Position numbers and translations under genes: made by a program
The notes under the pieces: generated by a model
The model's database searches: none
What the model saw: only the letters and a program-made list of their open reading frames with translations
Told to the model about the DNA's origin: nothing
Assembly: GCF_034009455.1 (NCBI RefSeq)
Contig: NZ_CP125380.1
Span: forward strand, 4,105,501 to 4,169,500
From: Pseudomonas sp. P5_109
GTDB taxonomy: Bacteria; Pseudomonadota; Gammaproteobacteria; Pseudomonadales; Pseudomonadaceae
Reading direction: 5' to 3'
DNA length: 64,000 nt
Shown: positions 1 to 11,984 of the stretch, piece by piece
Numbering within the stretch: the stretch's first letter is position 1
Layout: each line of letters begins with the position of its first letter

Positions 1-792
1 ACCCGGGGCAAGGTCGGCCTGTTGCGCCATGACAGCGTGTCCGGGGGCGTCGAGAGCATTCGAGCGCGCATCGCCCGGCTTCGCGCCGACGGGGTCCGCA
101 TGGCCGTCGCCGATGCCGTGTCCGATGCCGATCTCCATGTGCTGGGCGAAGCCTGCGCCGACCTGGCGCTGCTCACCGGCGGTTCCGGACTGGCGCTGGG
201 CTTGCCGGACAACTTTCGTCGAGCCGGCAAGTTGCGCGACCTGGACGCCGCCCACGTGCCTGCGGTCGAAGGCGGTGAAGTGGTGCTCGCCGGCAGCGCT
301 TCGCAGGCCACCAATGCTCAGGTCGCGACCTGGCTGCAGGCAGGTCGCCCGGCCTTTCGTGTCGACCCGCTGGCCCTGGCGGCAGGACAACCGGTCATCG
401 AAGAGGCCCTGGCCTTTGTCGCCGACCATGCGCAAACAGTGCTGATCTACGCCACCAGCACCCCGGATGAGGTCAAGGCGGTACAACGTGAATTGGGCGC
501 CGAACGCGCCGGGCATCTGGTCGAGCAGGCCTTGGGCCAGATCGCCAGCAGGCTGCGCGACACAGATGTGCGGCGCTTCGTGGTCGCCGGGGGGGAAACC
601 TCGGGGGCCGTGGTCCAGGCACTGAACATCCAACTGTTGCAGATCGGCGCACAAATCGACCCGGGGGTACCCGCTTGCGTCAGCATGCCCGGGGAACCGC
701 TGGCCCTGGCCCTCAAGTCGGGCAATTTCGGTGGCGCGGACTTCTTCGACAAGGCCCTCAAGCAACTGGCACTGGCAGGAGCACCGGCATGA
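1..792 (+). CDS. otnK: 3-oxo-tetronate kinase, C-terminal part (cut by window edge)
   Basis: The reading frame is open from base 1, so the gene begins upstream and only about 263 C-terminal residues are visible (the full family is about 420). The protein belongs to the four-carbon acid sugar kinase (DUF1537) family, which phosphorylates 3-oxo-tetronate at O4 using ATP. Visible support is the glycine-rich nucleotide-binding stretch VVAGGETSGAVV near the end and the LLTGGSGLALGL segment. The start of otnC overlaps its stop (ATGA), and otnI follows, which is the known OtnK-OtnC-OtnI order for D-threonate/L-erythronate breakdown. The internal TTG at 22 lies inside the gene and is not its start. 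Confident on family; the exact tetronate isomer cannot be read from sequence. Confidence 0.88.
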   Translation, partial: TRGKVGLLRHDSVSGGVESIRARIARLRADGVRMAVADAVSDADLHVLGEACADLALLTGGSGLALGLPDNFRRAGKLRDLDAAHVPAVEGGEVVLAGSASQATNAQVATWLQAGRPAFRVDPLALAAGQPVIEEALAFVADHAQTVLIYATSTPDEVKAVQRELGAERAGHLVEQALGQIASRLRDTDVRRFVVAGGETSGAVVQALNIQLLQIGAQIDPGVPACVSMPGEPLALALKSGNFGGADFFDKALKQLALAGAPA

Positions 793-1439
793 GCACCGGC
801 AAGAACAACGAAAACGCCTTGCGTGAAGAGATCTGTGAGGTCGGCGCTTCCTTGTATGCCCGTGGCTACACGGTGGGCAGCGCCGGCAACATCAGCGCCC
901 GGCTGGAGGATGGCTGGCTGATCACACCCACGGACGCGTGCCTGGGACGCCTCGACCCGGCCGCGATTGCCAAGGTCAGCCTGGCGGGGGAATGGGTCAG
1001 CGGCGACAAACCGTCAAAGACCCTGGCCCTGCACCGCCAGGTCTACGATCGCAACCCGGGGGTTGGCGGCGTGGTACACACCCACTCGACCCACCTGGTG
1101 GCATTGACGCTGGCCGGGGTCTGGCATGAGGATGACATCCTGCCGCCGCTGACCCCCTATCAGGTGATGAAGGTCGGGCACATCCCGCTGATCGCCTATG
1201 AGCGTCCCGGCTCACCGAAAGTGGCCGAACGTGTCGCGCAACTGGCCAACCAAGTGCGCGGCGTGATGCTTGAACGCCTGGGCCCGGTGGTCTGGGAAAG
1301 CTCGGTGTCCAAGGCCAGCTATGCCCTGGAAGAGCTGGAAGAAACCGCACGCCTGTGGCTGATGAGCCATCCACGACCGACCCCGTTGCACCAGGCGGCG
1401 CTGGATGAATTGCACCAGGCCTTTGGTGTCCAGTGGTAA
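789..1439 (+). CDS. otnC: 3-oxo-tetronate 4-phosphate decarboxylase, class II aldolase fold
   Basis: 216 residues from ATG 789, which overlaps the otnK stop by four bases and indicates translational coupling. The longer upstream frame to 675 lies inside otnK and is discounted. Class II aldolase/adducin family: residues 30-36 GSAGNIS form the phosphate-binding loop and HTHSTH at 97-102 supplies zinc ligands. By family knowledge it decarboxylates 3-oxo-tetronate 4-phosphate to dihydroxyacetone phosphate. Being between otnK and otnI supports this role over fuculose-phosphate aldolase. Cytoplasmic, no signal peptide. Confidence 0.88.
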   Translation: MSTGKNNENALREEICEVGASLYARGYTVGSAGNISARLEDGWLITPTDACLGRLDPAAIAKVSLAGEWVSGDKPSKTLALHRQVYDRNPGVGGVVHTHSTHLVALTLAGVWHEDDILPPLTPYQVMKVGHIPLIAYERPGSPKVAERVAQLANQVRGVMLERLGPVVWESSVSKASYALEELEETARLWLMSHPRPTPLHQAALDELHQAFGVQW

Positions 1440-1473
1440 CCCACAGATTGATACTTTGACCGAAGGAATCTTC

Positions 1474-2265
1474 ATGCCTCGTTTCGCTGCCAACCTCAGC
1501 ATGCTCTACCCCGAACATGTTTTTCTCGACCGTTTCGCCGCAGCCGCCGCCGATGGTTTCCAGGCCGTGGAATACATGTTCCCCTACGACTACAGCGCGC
1601 AGCAATTGAAACAGCGGCTCGACGACAATGGCCTGGTCCAGGCCCTGTTCAACGCCCCGCCTGGCAATATCGCCGCAGGCGAAAAAGGCACCGTGTCCTT
1701 GCCAGGCCGTGAAGCGGAGTTTCGCGCAGGTTTCGACCAGGCCCTGGAATACGCGGCAGTACTGGGCAACGAGCGCATTCACGTCATGGCCGGGCTGCTG
1801 GCGAACGAAGCGGATCGCGCCCGGCACCAGCAAACCTACCTGGAAAACCTCAGCCACGCGGCGACACAAGCCGCCAAGGCTGGCATCACCGTCTTGCTGG
1901 AACCGATCAATACCCGCGACATGCCGGGGTTTTTCCTCAACCACCAGCACCAGGCCCAGGCCATCTGCAAAGCGGTCGGCCAGGCCAACCTCAAAGTCCA
2001 GTTCGACGTCTACCATTGCCAGATCGTCGAGGGCGACGTAGCGACGAAGCTGCGACGGGATTTCGCCGGCATCGGCCATATCCAGATCGCGGGCGTGCCG
2101 GATCGCCACGAACCGGACTTGAACAACGAGTTGAATTACCCCTACCTGTTCGAGCTGATCGATCAGTTGGGTTACGACGGCTGGGTGGGTTGCGAGTACA
2201 GGCCGCGCGGGGATACGTCCGAGGGGCTGCAGTGGCTGCGCGATTGGCAGGCGCGGACATTGTGA
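1474..2265 (+). CDS. otnI: 2-oxo-tetronate isomerase, hydroxypyruvate isomerase-like TIM barrel
   Basis: 263 residues from ATG 1474, chosen because a GAAGGAATC ribosome site sits just upstream and the protein then opens [15 protein letters not shown], the usual start of the hydroxypyruvate isomerase family. Xylose-isomerase-like TIM barrel with metal-site segments [33 protein letters not shown] and the terminal [14 protein letters not shown]. In an otn operon it is assigned to isomerise 2-oxo-tetronate to 3-oxo-tetronate, feeding OtnK. Sequence alone cannot exclude glyoxylate-route hydroxypyruvate isomerase (Hyi), but the neighbours favour OtnI. Confidence 0.85.
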   Translation: MPRFAANLSMLYPEHVFLDRFAAAAADGFQAVEYMFPYDYSAQQLKQRLDDNGLVQALFNAPPGNIAAGEKGTVSLPGREAEFRAGFDQALEYAAVLGNERIHVMAGLLANEADRARHQQTYLENLSHAATQAAKAGITVLLEPINTRDMPGFFLNHQHQAQAICKAVGQANLKVQFDVYHCQIVEGDVATKLRRDFAGIGHIQIAGVPDRHEPDLNNELNYPYLFELIDQLGYDGWVGCEYRPRGDTSEGLQWLRDWQARTL

Positions 2266-2312
2266 AGTGACGTTGCTATTCTGGCGTGTCAATCACCCAG
2301 GACATACGGCAT

Positions 2313-2795
2313 ATGGAAATTGCCCCGCAGTTCATCATTCATGAAACCGACCACTGGATCATCAACCACCATCTGGCCAGCGCGCTTCCCGGCTATCTGA
2401 TGTTAGCGACGAAAATGCACACTTCATCGCTGGCCGAACTATCGTCTGCTGCGCTTGCAGAACTGGGAGTCCTGCTCGCCAGGACTCAGCAGGCAATCGA
2501 ACAGCAACTGCTGCCCAAGCGCCTCTACATCGGGCGCTTTGGTCATGATCCGGGCTGGCCCATCCACTTCCATTTCATACCGGTCTATGACTGGGTCGAA
2601 GACCTCTTCTGGAACGATGCCCGCTATCGGCAACTTGAAACCTTTGCCTATGCTGAAAACGCGCTCTCTTCAACTGACGGTGCAGAGCTGACGTTGTTTA
2701 TCTGGCGAGAATTTGCTGAAAACCCAACACCACCAAAGACTCAAGGCCCCTCCATTGGCGAAGTGATCCAGAGCCTGCGTAGCGCATTCATTTGA
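2313..2795 (+). CDS. HIT-like (histidine triad-like) protein
   Basis: 160 residues from ATG 2313, preceded by AGGA about nine bases upstream; GTG 2286 is a possible longer start. The N-terminal half and the segment YIGRFGHDPGWPIHFHFIPVYDW resemble HIT-family nucleotide hydrolases/transferases, with a reduced His-x-His cluster (HFHF) where classical HIT has three alternating histidines. Activity is therefore uncertain. Substrate unknown. It stands alone between the otn operon and gfa with no obvious pathway link. Confidence 0.6.
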   Translation: MEIAPQFIIHETDHWIINHHLASALPGYLMLATKMHTSSLAELSSAALAELGVLLARTQQAIEQQLLPKRLYIGRFGHDPGWPIHFHFIPVYDWVEDLFWNDARYRQLETFAYAENALSSTDGAELTLFIWREFAENPTPPKTQGPSIGEVIQSLRSAFI

Positions 2796-2938
2796 TCGAG
2801 CGTCGGCAGACCCGCCCGTGCGCCGGCCCTGGCCGCGCTCAAGGCGTCATCGCAGACTATTCTTTATCAGGGTAACCGACCGGTCTGGGACATGGCCCCA
2901 GGCACTTTTGTCTGCCCCCCTGAAACGGAGACGCCAGC

Positions 2939-3517
2939 ATGAGCACCTTGCAACTTCACCCTGCACTGGACAACGGGCTCCAACCCGCCGCCGCGAATTT
3001 CACCGGTGGCACCCTGCAATGCCTGTGTGCGACCGACAAGGTCGAGGTCAAGATCGACGCACAAACCCTGCATAACCACGCCTGCGGCTGCAGCAAATGC
3101 TGGAAACCACAAAACGCCACATTCGCCGTCATCGCCGTGGTGCCTCGAGATAAGGTCAGCGTCATTGCCCACGGCGAAAAACTGGCGATTGTCGACGAAT
3201 CCGCCACCATCCAGCGCCACGCCTGCAAGCAATGTCACGCCCATCTCTTTGGGCGCATCGAGAACAAGGACCATGCGTTTTATGGCCTGGACTTCGTCCA
3301 TACCGAGCTTTCGCCACAGCGCGGATGGGCTGCGCCGGGATTCGCCGCGTTCGTGTCCTCCATCATCGAAACCGGCACACCGCCTGCGCAAATGAAGGCC
3401 ATCCGCGAGCGCTTGCGCTCGATCGGCCTGGAACCCTACGACTGCCTGTCCCCGGACCTGATGGACGCACTGGCGACGCATGTCGCCAAACAGAAAGGCC
3501 TGCTCCCCGCCGCCTGA
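2939..3517 (+). CDS. gfa: Glutathione-dependent formaldehyde-activating enzyme Gfa
   Basis: 192 residues, matching the usual length of Gfa. It accelerates formation of S-hydroxymethylglutathione from formaldehyde and glutathione, the first step of glutathione-linked formaldehyde oxidation. The zinc cysteines are visible: CLC near residues 29-31, CGCSKC near 49-54 and CKQC near 99-102, typical of the CENP-V/GFA fold. ATG 2939 follows GGAGACGCCAGC. The usual partner (S-hydroxymethylglutathione dehydrogenase) is not nearby. Cytoplasmic. Confidence 0.85.
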   Translation: MSTLQLHPALDNGLQPAAANFTGGTLQCLCATDKVEVKIDAQTLHNHACGCSKCWKPQNATFAVIAVVPRDKVSVIAHGEKLAIVDESATIQRHACKQCHAHLFGRIENKDHAFYGLDFVHTELSPQRGWAAPGFAAFVSSIIETGTPPAQMKAIRERLRSIGLEPYDCLSPDLMDALATHVAKQKGLLPAA

Positions 3518-3895
3518 TCGATCGGTCGCCGCGGTTTCTTTTGCGGACCGTGGCGGCGATCCACCGTTGATGTCGTGCGTCCAGAAGCCGCCATCGAAAC
3601 AGTCAGGAAATGGCCACTTTTCCTGGCCCAAACACTCCCAAAATCGCACCCTGTATTGGGGATTATTCCCCGTCATCGGGGCTTTCACCCTGGCTTCTCT
3701 TACGCACGCTAAACGCCAGCAGACACGGGGGCGGCGTGGCATTGAGCCATAGTCACCACCTGTCACTTCTGGTAGGAGACTTGCATCGCTCCCATCCCGG
3801 CTCGAAATAAAACATTTCGCACGTTGGGCTAGAAGCAGTGGCTCGTTGTCCATGCTTCGCCACGCGCTTCGAGGAACCCGTCAGAGGTGTTTGCG
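3518..3895. other. Intergenic region before the multicopper oxidase
   Basis: About 380 bases without a convincing gene. Just after gfa there is a partial GC-rich inverted repeat (3526-3559) with G-T pairs and no T-run, so a terminator is only possible. The rest shows no repeat, RNA gene or recognisable promoter; small open frames here lack ribosome sites and family resemblance. Confidence 0.5.
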
Positions 3896-6769
<2,874 letters not shown>

Positions 6770-6851
6770 CGTCGCCTGTCAAACCTGCCGGTGCATGTTC
6801 CCTTCGAAAATGCGGGCTACCGTCATGGTCACCCCGCCCTCGCCTGCCTTT

Positions 6852-7883
6852 TCAAGCAGCCGCCACGCGTGCGTTGCTGTTGTTGCTCACCTCAAACTGC
6901 CCCACCAGTTTTTGCAGTTTATTGGCATTGAGCCTCACGGTCTCGGCACTGCCTTGCAACACCACCACCGTCTGACGCATTTGCGCGGAAGACTGGTCGA
7001 CCTGCTTGATCGTCTTGCCGTAATCGAGGCTGCGTTTGTTGAGCTGCTGAATGATCGCAAACATACTTTCCACCGCTTGATGCAACTGCACGTTTTCCGA
7101 GGAGGCATCTTCGGCCAGGCGCAAGCTGTTATCGACGTCCTTGACGCCCTCCTTCATGAAGCTGACGGCGGTTTGCGTTTCGTTCTGCAAGCCCTCGACC
7201 ATCTGTCGAATATCATCGGCAGCCCGAGAGGTGCGTGAGGCGAGACTGCGTACCTCATCGGCAACCACCGCAAAACCTCGCCCATGTTCGCCGGCGCGCG
7301 CGGCCTCGATGGCGGCATTGAGGGCCAACAGATTGGTCTGGTTGGTGATGTCACTGATCAGGCCGGTAATGTTGCCGATGTGCGTCATGCGGCTGTCGAG
7401 CAACTGCACGCTTGAAGAAGAGCGTTCGACCACATCCCGAATCGACTGGGTGCCTGCCTGCACAGCGAGAAACTGCTCGCGGGCACGGGTGACGACCTCG
7501 TCCATTGCCTGCTTCATTTGCTCGGCGCTGGCAGAGGCCTGCTGGATCTCACCCAATTGGTCTTCAACGATAATCATCATGTGATGCACCGCGTCGGCCA
7601 CCTCGGCCGAAGTGACGCCAGCCTCCTGGCTGCGCCCCAACATCATCTGGTTGGTGGCACCGACGGTGCGACTGGCCTTCACCACTTGCCCGACAACCGA
7701 GTCCAGATTATCGATGAAGCTGTTGATCCAGCGCCCCATGTCACCGGTCTCATCGTTGGCCATTCGCGTGGTGTCCAGACGTTGACGAAGGTTGCCCTCA
7801 CCCTCGGCGATGGTCCTGATCACACCCGTCATCTCGCTCAACCTTTGCGCAAGCCGTTTAGGCCCCAACAGGCTGAACAGCAC
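6852..7883 (-). pseudogene. Methyl-accepting chemotaxis protein, 5' part missing
   Basis: 343 residues encoding only a HAMP domain (residues about 8-65) and the cytoplasmic signalling domain with the conserved hairpin tip ([18 protein letters not shown], then [15 protein letters not shown]). Chemoreceptors normally have an N-terminal sensor and two membrane helices, giving 530-650 residues; here they are absent. The frame starts at GTG 7883, four codons after an in-frame TAA, exactly where a dispersed REP-type repeat begins (7886-7963). The likely reading is an N-terminally deleted receptor whose 5' end was replaced by the repeat. A soluble HAMP-MCP fragment could in principle be expressed, but no ribosome site is evident. 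Confidence 0.78.
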
Positions 7884-7885
7884 AG

Positions 7886-7963
7886 ATGGCTGTTAACGAT
7901 AACGCGCGTAAACCGGATATACGCGGCGCACTTGAGTCCATCGCCGGCAAGCCGGCTCCTACA
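7886..7963 (-). repeat. Partial copy of the long REP-doublet repeat
   Basis: Read on the minus strand this matches the repeat unit of the 60180-61297 array, from CTGTAGGAGCC to GTTAACAGCCATC. The base run on its outer side (7964-7988, ending GCGTGAAGAACC) also recurs at the right edge of the array near 61298-61321, so the related block is longer than the core. It abuts the broken chemoreceptor gene. Confidence 0.85.
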
Positions 7964-8001
7964 GTTTCCCGGGAATGCGTGAAGAACCTTTTATTTGGTG
8001 C

Positions 8002-8889
8002 TTACTGCGCCAGATGTAGCAACAGGAAATCGATGAATGCCCTCGATTTGTGGGGCAAATGCGGGCTGTTGGGAAACACCACGTTGACGGACTGCGAGGG
8101 CAGCGAATAGTCGGGCAACAACCGGATCAGCCGCTCGCTGGCGATATCGTCCTTGATCACCCAGGCGGGCAGCACCGAGACGCCTAGCGACGACAACGTC
8201 ATGGAGCGGATGGCCGTGGAAGAGTTGGATTCAAACTGATTGATCCCGTTGATCTCGACAGTCCCCAAGTGCGGATGGCGCAACGTCCACTGGGTCGGTG
8301 CCTGCAGGTTGCTGTTGGCGATCCACGGCACCGAATTCAGGTCCTGAGGATTCTGCACCGGGTGACGTGCAAGAAACGTCTCGGTAGCCACCAGGACAAT
8401 TTCATAATCCGCCAGTTTACGGCTCTTGAAAGCCGAGTCCGCCAAATTGCCCAAACGGATTACCAAGTCTAACTTTTCCGCCACCAGATCATTGAGTGAC
8501 GAGTTGAAGTTATAACAGAGTTTTATTTCCGGATAGCGCTCTATAAATTGCGGTATCAATGGAAGAATATAGGCCTCGCCGTATTCGCCGGTGGAACTGA
8601 AGCGCAACTTTCCGGACACCCGATTACGCCCTTTTAATATATTGTCGAAAGCGTTATCGATGTCCGCGACAATACCTTTGAATTCTTCATAAAAGTCCTG
8701 ACCGATTTCGGTGAGGGATATATTTCGGGTATTTCTAATCAACAACGTCGCTGACAGCACTTCCTCCAGCGCCTTGACATGCAGGCTGGCCATGGCCTTG
8801 CTGATGTTCAGGTAATTGGCAGCCTTGGTGTAAGAACCAAAATCGACCACGGCCAAGAATGTCTGGACCCGATTAAGATGAGTGTGCAT
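8002..8889 (-). CDS. LysR-family transcriptional regulator
   Basis: 295 residues from ATG 8889; a GTG at 8904 gives five more residues. The N-terminal winged helix-turn-helix is clear (residues about 5-60, AVVDFGSYTKAANYLNISKAMASLHVKALE), followed by a substrate-binding domain. It is divergent from the DHA2 efflux gene at 8995 with about 105 bases between, the classical arrangement for control of that pump. The 5' half of the gene is visibly AT-richer than its surroundings, hinting that it was acquired with the pump. The inducer is unknown. Confidence 0.88.
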   Translation of the reverse strand: MHTHLNRVQTFLAVVDFGSYTKAANYLNISKAMASLHVKALEEVLSATLLIRNTRNISLTEIGQDFYEEFKGIVADIDNAFDNILKGRNRVSGKLRFSSTGEYGEAYILPLIPQFIERYPEIKLCYNFNSSLNDLVAEKLDLVIRLGNLADSAFKSRKLADYEIVLVATETFLARHPVQNPQDLNSVPWIANSNLQAPTQWTLRHPHLGTVEINGINQFESNSSTAIRSMTLSSLGVSVLPAWVIKDDIASERLIRLLPDYSLPSQSVNVVFPNSPHLPHKSRAFIDFLLLHLAQ

Positions 8890-8994
8890 AGAAATATGGC
8901 TCACTGTTAAATCCCGTCAAACATTGTTTCAAGGATAGTCGTATCGACAGTTCAAGTCCACCCCCCTTATGCTTTGCGGCAAAGGGGAAACAAC

Positions 8995-10362
8995 ATGACC
9001 TATCGCTACAAAGTTGCACTGATATTTCTGATCGGCTTTTTTATAGACTGCATTAACGTCTTTATGTCAGCAGTCGCATTACCGAGTATATCGGCAGCGC
9101 TGCACGTTAGTACTTCAGACGTTGCCTGGGTGGCTAACGCTTATATTCTGGGGCTGACACTGATCATTCCGGTCAGCACCTGGTTGGCCGGTCGTTTTGG
9201 CAGTCGGGAAATCCTCACCACCTCGATGATCGTGTTTACAGCCTCCGTGTGGATGTGTGGGCTGGCCAACAGTTTCAACGAGCTGGTGATCTGGCGCTTC
9301 GTCCAGGGGATTGGCGGCGGCCTGTTGATTCCTGTCGGACAGGCACTGACGTTCAACCTGTTCAAGGGCGAGCAGCGGGCGAAAGTATCCACGTTGGTCA
9401 TGGCCGTTGCCCTGATTGCGCCCGCCATTTCACCGACCATCGGCGGCATCATCGTCGACAGCAGCTCCTGGCGCTGGGTGTTTTACAGCAACATCCCGTT
9501 CTCGCTGATCGCGGCATTGCTGTCCTGGTCCTGGATCAACGAAGCGCGGTCGACGAGTTTGCCCCGGCCCGACATCAAGGGCTTGCTGCTGGTCAGCGCG
9601 GCACTCGGCAGCCTGCTGATGGGCATGTCTTTGTATGGCGGCGACGCTCCGGCATGGGTGGCCGCCCTCTTCGTGATGGCCGGCGTTGCTTTCGTCGTGC
9701 TGTACGGGCTGCACTACCGCACATGCAAAAAACCGATCATTGAACTGAGCCTGCTCAAAAGCAAAAAACTCAGCACCTCCATCTTGATCTATTACGCGAT
9801 TCCCGGTGTATTCACGGGGGTCAACTTGATTAGCCTCTTCTTCCTGCAAAACACCCTGCGCTTCAGCGCCCGACTGACAGGGATGTTCATGATCCTCTAC
9901 GCCATCGGCGCGTTCATCGCGATGCTGATCTGTGGCCGGGTCTATAACCGGATGGGCGCCAAGCGGCTGTTTGCCCTCGGCATGCTCTTGCACAGCGCCG
10001 GCATCGCCACTCTGTTACTGGTGAACGATCCCTCTGACTTTCTGGTGATCGTCATCGCCTACAGCTTGATGGGGATCGGCGGCGGCATCGGTGTCAACAC
10101 AGCACAAACCACGTCGCTGATGGACTTCAAGGGCAATGACACCCACAAGGCCAGTGTCATCTGGAACATCAACCGACAGATGTCATTCAGCATCGGCGCT
10201 GCCCTCTTCCTGATGGTTTTCAACCTGCTCTTGAAGCATTTCGATACCACCCAGGCCTACCACGTGACCTTTGCCATCGCCGCGCTGGTGGGCCTGTTCC
10301 CACTCTTTCAACTGAGTCAGTTGAACACTCAAAAGGACTGTCATGCACAACAAAATAGTTGA
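8995..10362 (+). CDS. MFS drug-efflux transporter, DHA2 (EmrB/QacA) type
   Basis: 455 residues from ATG 8995, preceded by AAAGGGGAAACAAC; TTG 8974 is rejected. Multi-pass inner-membrane protein. DHA-type motifs are visible: WLAGRFGSREIL (motif A), WRFVQGIGGGLLIPV (motif B) and APAISPTIGG (antiporter motif C) within the first 160 residues. It probably exports toxic organics by proton antiport. The divergent LysR gene is the likely regulator, and the following small NTF2-like gene overlaps it by 20 bases. No membrane-fusion partner is present. Confidence 0.85.
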   Translation: MTYRYKVALIFLIGFFIDCINVFMSAVALPSISAALHVSTSDVAWVANAYILGLTLIIPVSTWLAGRFGSREILTTSMIVFTASVWMCGLANSFNELVIWRFVQGIGGGLLIPVGQALTFNLFKGEQRAKVSTLVMAVALIAPAISPTIGGIIVDSSSWRWVFYSNIPFSLIAALLSWSWINEARSTSLPRPDIKGLLLVSAALGSLLMGMSLYGGDAPAWVAALFVMAGVAFVVLYGLHYRTCKKPIIELSLLKSKKLSTSILIYYAIPGVFTGVNLISLFFLQNTLRFSARLTGMFMILYAIGAFIAMLICGRVYNRMGAKRLFALGMLLHSAGIATLLLVNDPSDFLVIVIAYSLMGIGGGIGVNTAQTTSLMDFKGNDTHKASVIWNINRQMSFSIGAALFLMVFNLLLKHFDTTQAYHVTFAIAALVGLFPLFQLSQLNTQKDCHAQQNS

Positions 10363-10753
10363 ACAGGCGCACCACAGCATTCATCACGTGCACGAGCTGA
10401 TCCACACCCTGTTCACCGACGCAAACGGTAAGGGGCAGGCCACGCTTGAACCACTGATATCGGCCTTTGCCGAGGACTTCACCATGGTCACCACCTCGGC
10501 CGCCATTGTCAGCCGGGCGACGGTCGAACAGATGTTTAAAGGTGCAGTCGGCGCCAAGCCAGGCCTGGAGATCGTCATCAGCGATCTGCAGACGGTCTGG
10601 CAGGAAGGCAACAGCGTGGCGATTCGCTACAAGGAAACCCATCGCCTCGGCCAGCGCGAAAGCTCACGGGTTTCGGTGGCGATCATAAGCATGCATCACC
10701 ACAACGCCCAATGGATCTACCTGCATGAAACGCCGCTAAGCCAGGAAAGCTGA
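10343..10753 (+). CDS. NTF2-like (DUF4440/SnoaL-type) small protein
   Basis: 136 residues. The start at ATG 10343, after AAAAGGACTGTC, lies inside the last 20 bases of the efflux gene, indicating co-transcription. Composition and pattern (an N-terminal helix with ISAFAEDFTMVTT, then a beta-rich C-terminus with the RYKETHRLG and RVSVAIIS strands) fit the NTF2-like fold of DUF4440 or polyketide-cyclase-like proteins. Such proteins bind or transform small hydrophobic molecules, so it may act on the compound exported by the pump; this is inference. His-rich at the start (HHSIHHVHELIH). Confidence 0.65.
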   Translation: MHNKIVEQAHHSIHHVHELIHTLFTDANGKGQATLEPLISAFAEDFTMVTTSAAIVSRATVEQMFKGAVGAKPGLEIVISDLQTVWQEGNSVAIRYKETHRLGQRESSRVSVAIISMHHHNAQWIYLHETPLSQES

Positions 10754-10779
10754 TTCTCGTATGAACTACATAATCACCG

Positions 10780-11003
10780 ATTGCCGGCAGCATTGATCGG
10801 TGTCTCGATCTGGGCGACCTGCGCCATTACCTCGCCGATTTTTTATAGCCCGATCGGGCGTCCGTCGATTGATCCTGAACTGATGATTCGCATGATGATC
10901 GTGGGCTATTGCTAAGGCATTCGCTTAGAGCGGCGGTTGTGCGAAGAGGCCCATTTGAACGTGGCGTATCGGTGGTTCTGCCGGTTGAGCCTTGAGATAG
11001 GTG
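10780..11003 (+). pseudogene. IS1182-type transposase remnant
   Basis: Translation in one frame reads LDLGDLRHYLADF and then, after a shift at the T-run near 10839-10845, continues YSPIGRPSIDPELMIRMMIV, then GYC, an in-frame TAA, and ERRLCEEAHLNVAYRWFCRL. This is the conserved N-terminal part of IS1182-family transposases (DDE). The frameshift, the nonsense codon at 10913-10915 and the loss of everything downstream show a dead fragment. No terminal inverted repeats could be identified. It marks the right edge of the LysR/efflux cassette. Confidence 0.75.
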
Positions 11004-11355
11004 CGCCTGCACTAAGCCAAAAACCTCAAATTAACCCAATAACAAAGCAACAAAGGTCAACGAAGGGCCGAGAAACCACTCAATGTGGTGAGTAGGTTCT
11101 CCGGTGGTAGTCGTGCCTGAGTTCAGGCGAGCTGAAAATCCGACTGTTTCAACAGAAGCGGTCGACTGCTGCCCTTCGCGACAGGCAGCACTCTGGGCCA
11201 GAAGCACCCGCTGGACAGGCTAGCGGACACTAGGTAGCTTCCACCTTCTGCACTGAATCTTTACCGCAACTGAGCTTGGCGCCATCAATGTCGCGTTTAA
11301 AACCGACAGTGATGCCGCCAAATGGTAGTCAGGCGTATTGGTGGAAGGAGTTGCA
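11004..11355. other. Non-coding stretch after the transposase remnant
   Basis: About 350 bases with no credible gene. A weak stem-loop (GAGAAACC near 11069, GGTTCTC near 11094) is visible. The remainder reads like decayed mobile-element flank and ends with the ribosome site of the next gene (GGAAGGAG at 11341-11348). Confidence 0.45.
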
Positions 11356-11910
11356 ATGACATCAATCGATGTGAAATCCCGATTCGAAGCAAAGCTTCTT
11401 CGTCCGGCAAAGCCTGGCAATGATACGTCGTGGGCGTTCGTAGTACTGCCAAGAGACGCGAGTGAACAGCTTCCGAGGCGGGGAAGGACGAGCGTTGAAG
11501 GCACCATCAATGGGCACCGTTTCCAGGCAACCCTTGAGCCGGATGGTCAGCTGAGCCATTGGCTGCCGGTAAGTAGCGAGTTACTCGAAGCCGCGGGCGT
11601 GGCCGTTGGGGATGTCGTTACGCTAGCGCTAACCCCTGTGAAGAAGGAGCCAGAGCCTGACATCCCGGCAGACTTTCAGGAGGCACTGGCAGCCACTCCT
11701 GAGGCTCGTGAAGTCTGGAACAATACGACGACCATCGCACGAGTAGACTGGATACATTGGATCACCTCAGCCAAGCAACTCAAGACGCGCGCAAAACGAA
11801 TTGGTGATGCCTGCGATATGCTTGCATCCGGCAAGAAGAAGGTTTGCTGTTTCGACCAGTCCGGCTACTACAGCAAGGCCTTCCGTGCACCCGAGGCAGA
11901 AAATAGTTAA
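11356..11910 (+). CDS. DUF1905 / YdeI-OmpD-associated family protein
   Basis: 184 residues from ATG 11356, chosen because GGAAGGAG lies eight bases upstream. The N-terminal DUF1905 beta-barrel (RFEAKLLRP ... WAFVVLPRDASEQLPRRGR ... GTINGHRFQATLEPDG) is followed by the C-terminal YdeI segment (PADFQEALAATPEAREVWNN, then IHWITSAKQLKTRAKRI). Proteins of this type are linked to bacteriocin or peptide protection in enterics, but the biochemical role is unknown. Convergent with the efflux gene downstream. Confidence 0.8.
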   Translation: MTSIDVKSRFEAKLLRPAKPGNDTSWAFVVLPRDASEQLPRRGRTSVEGTINGHRFQATLEPDGQLSHWLPVSSELLEAAGVAVGDVVTLALTPVKKEPEPDIPADFQEALAATPEAREVWNNTTTIARVDWIHWITSAKQLKTRAKRIGDACDMLASGKKKVCCFDQSGYYSKAFRAPEAENS

Positions 11911-11963
11911 ATGGAAGACTCCGTTGAATACGCCTGACAATGCGTTCGCTTCGCTCACCGGGA

Positions 11964-11977
11964 CCGGCTAAAGCCGG
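11964..11977. terminator. Small hairpin between convergent genes
   Basis: CCGGCT (11964-11969) pairs with AGCCGG (11972-11977). It sits between the stop codons of the YdeI-like gene and the MFS gene and could act on both strands, but the stem is only six base pairs with no strong T-run. Confidence 0.35.
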
Positions 11978-11984
11978 CCTTCTA

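Noticed and set aside
997..2292. 431-residue minus-strand frame across otnC and otnI
   Set aside because: Antisense shadow of two recognisable enzymes.
3526..3559. GC-rich inverted repeat after gfa as terminator
   Set aside because: Stem is imperfect and not followed by a T-run; kept only as a note in the intergenic entry.
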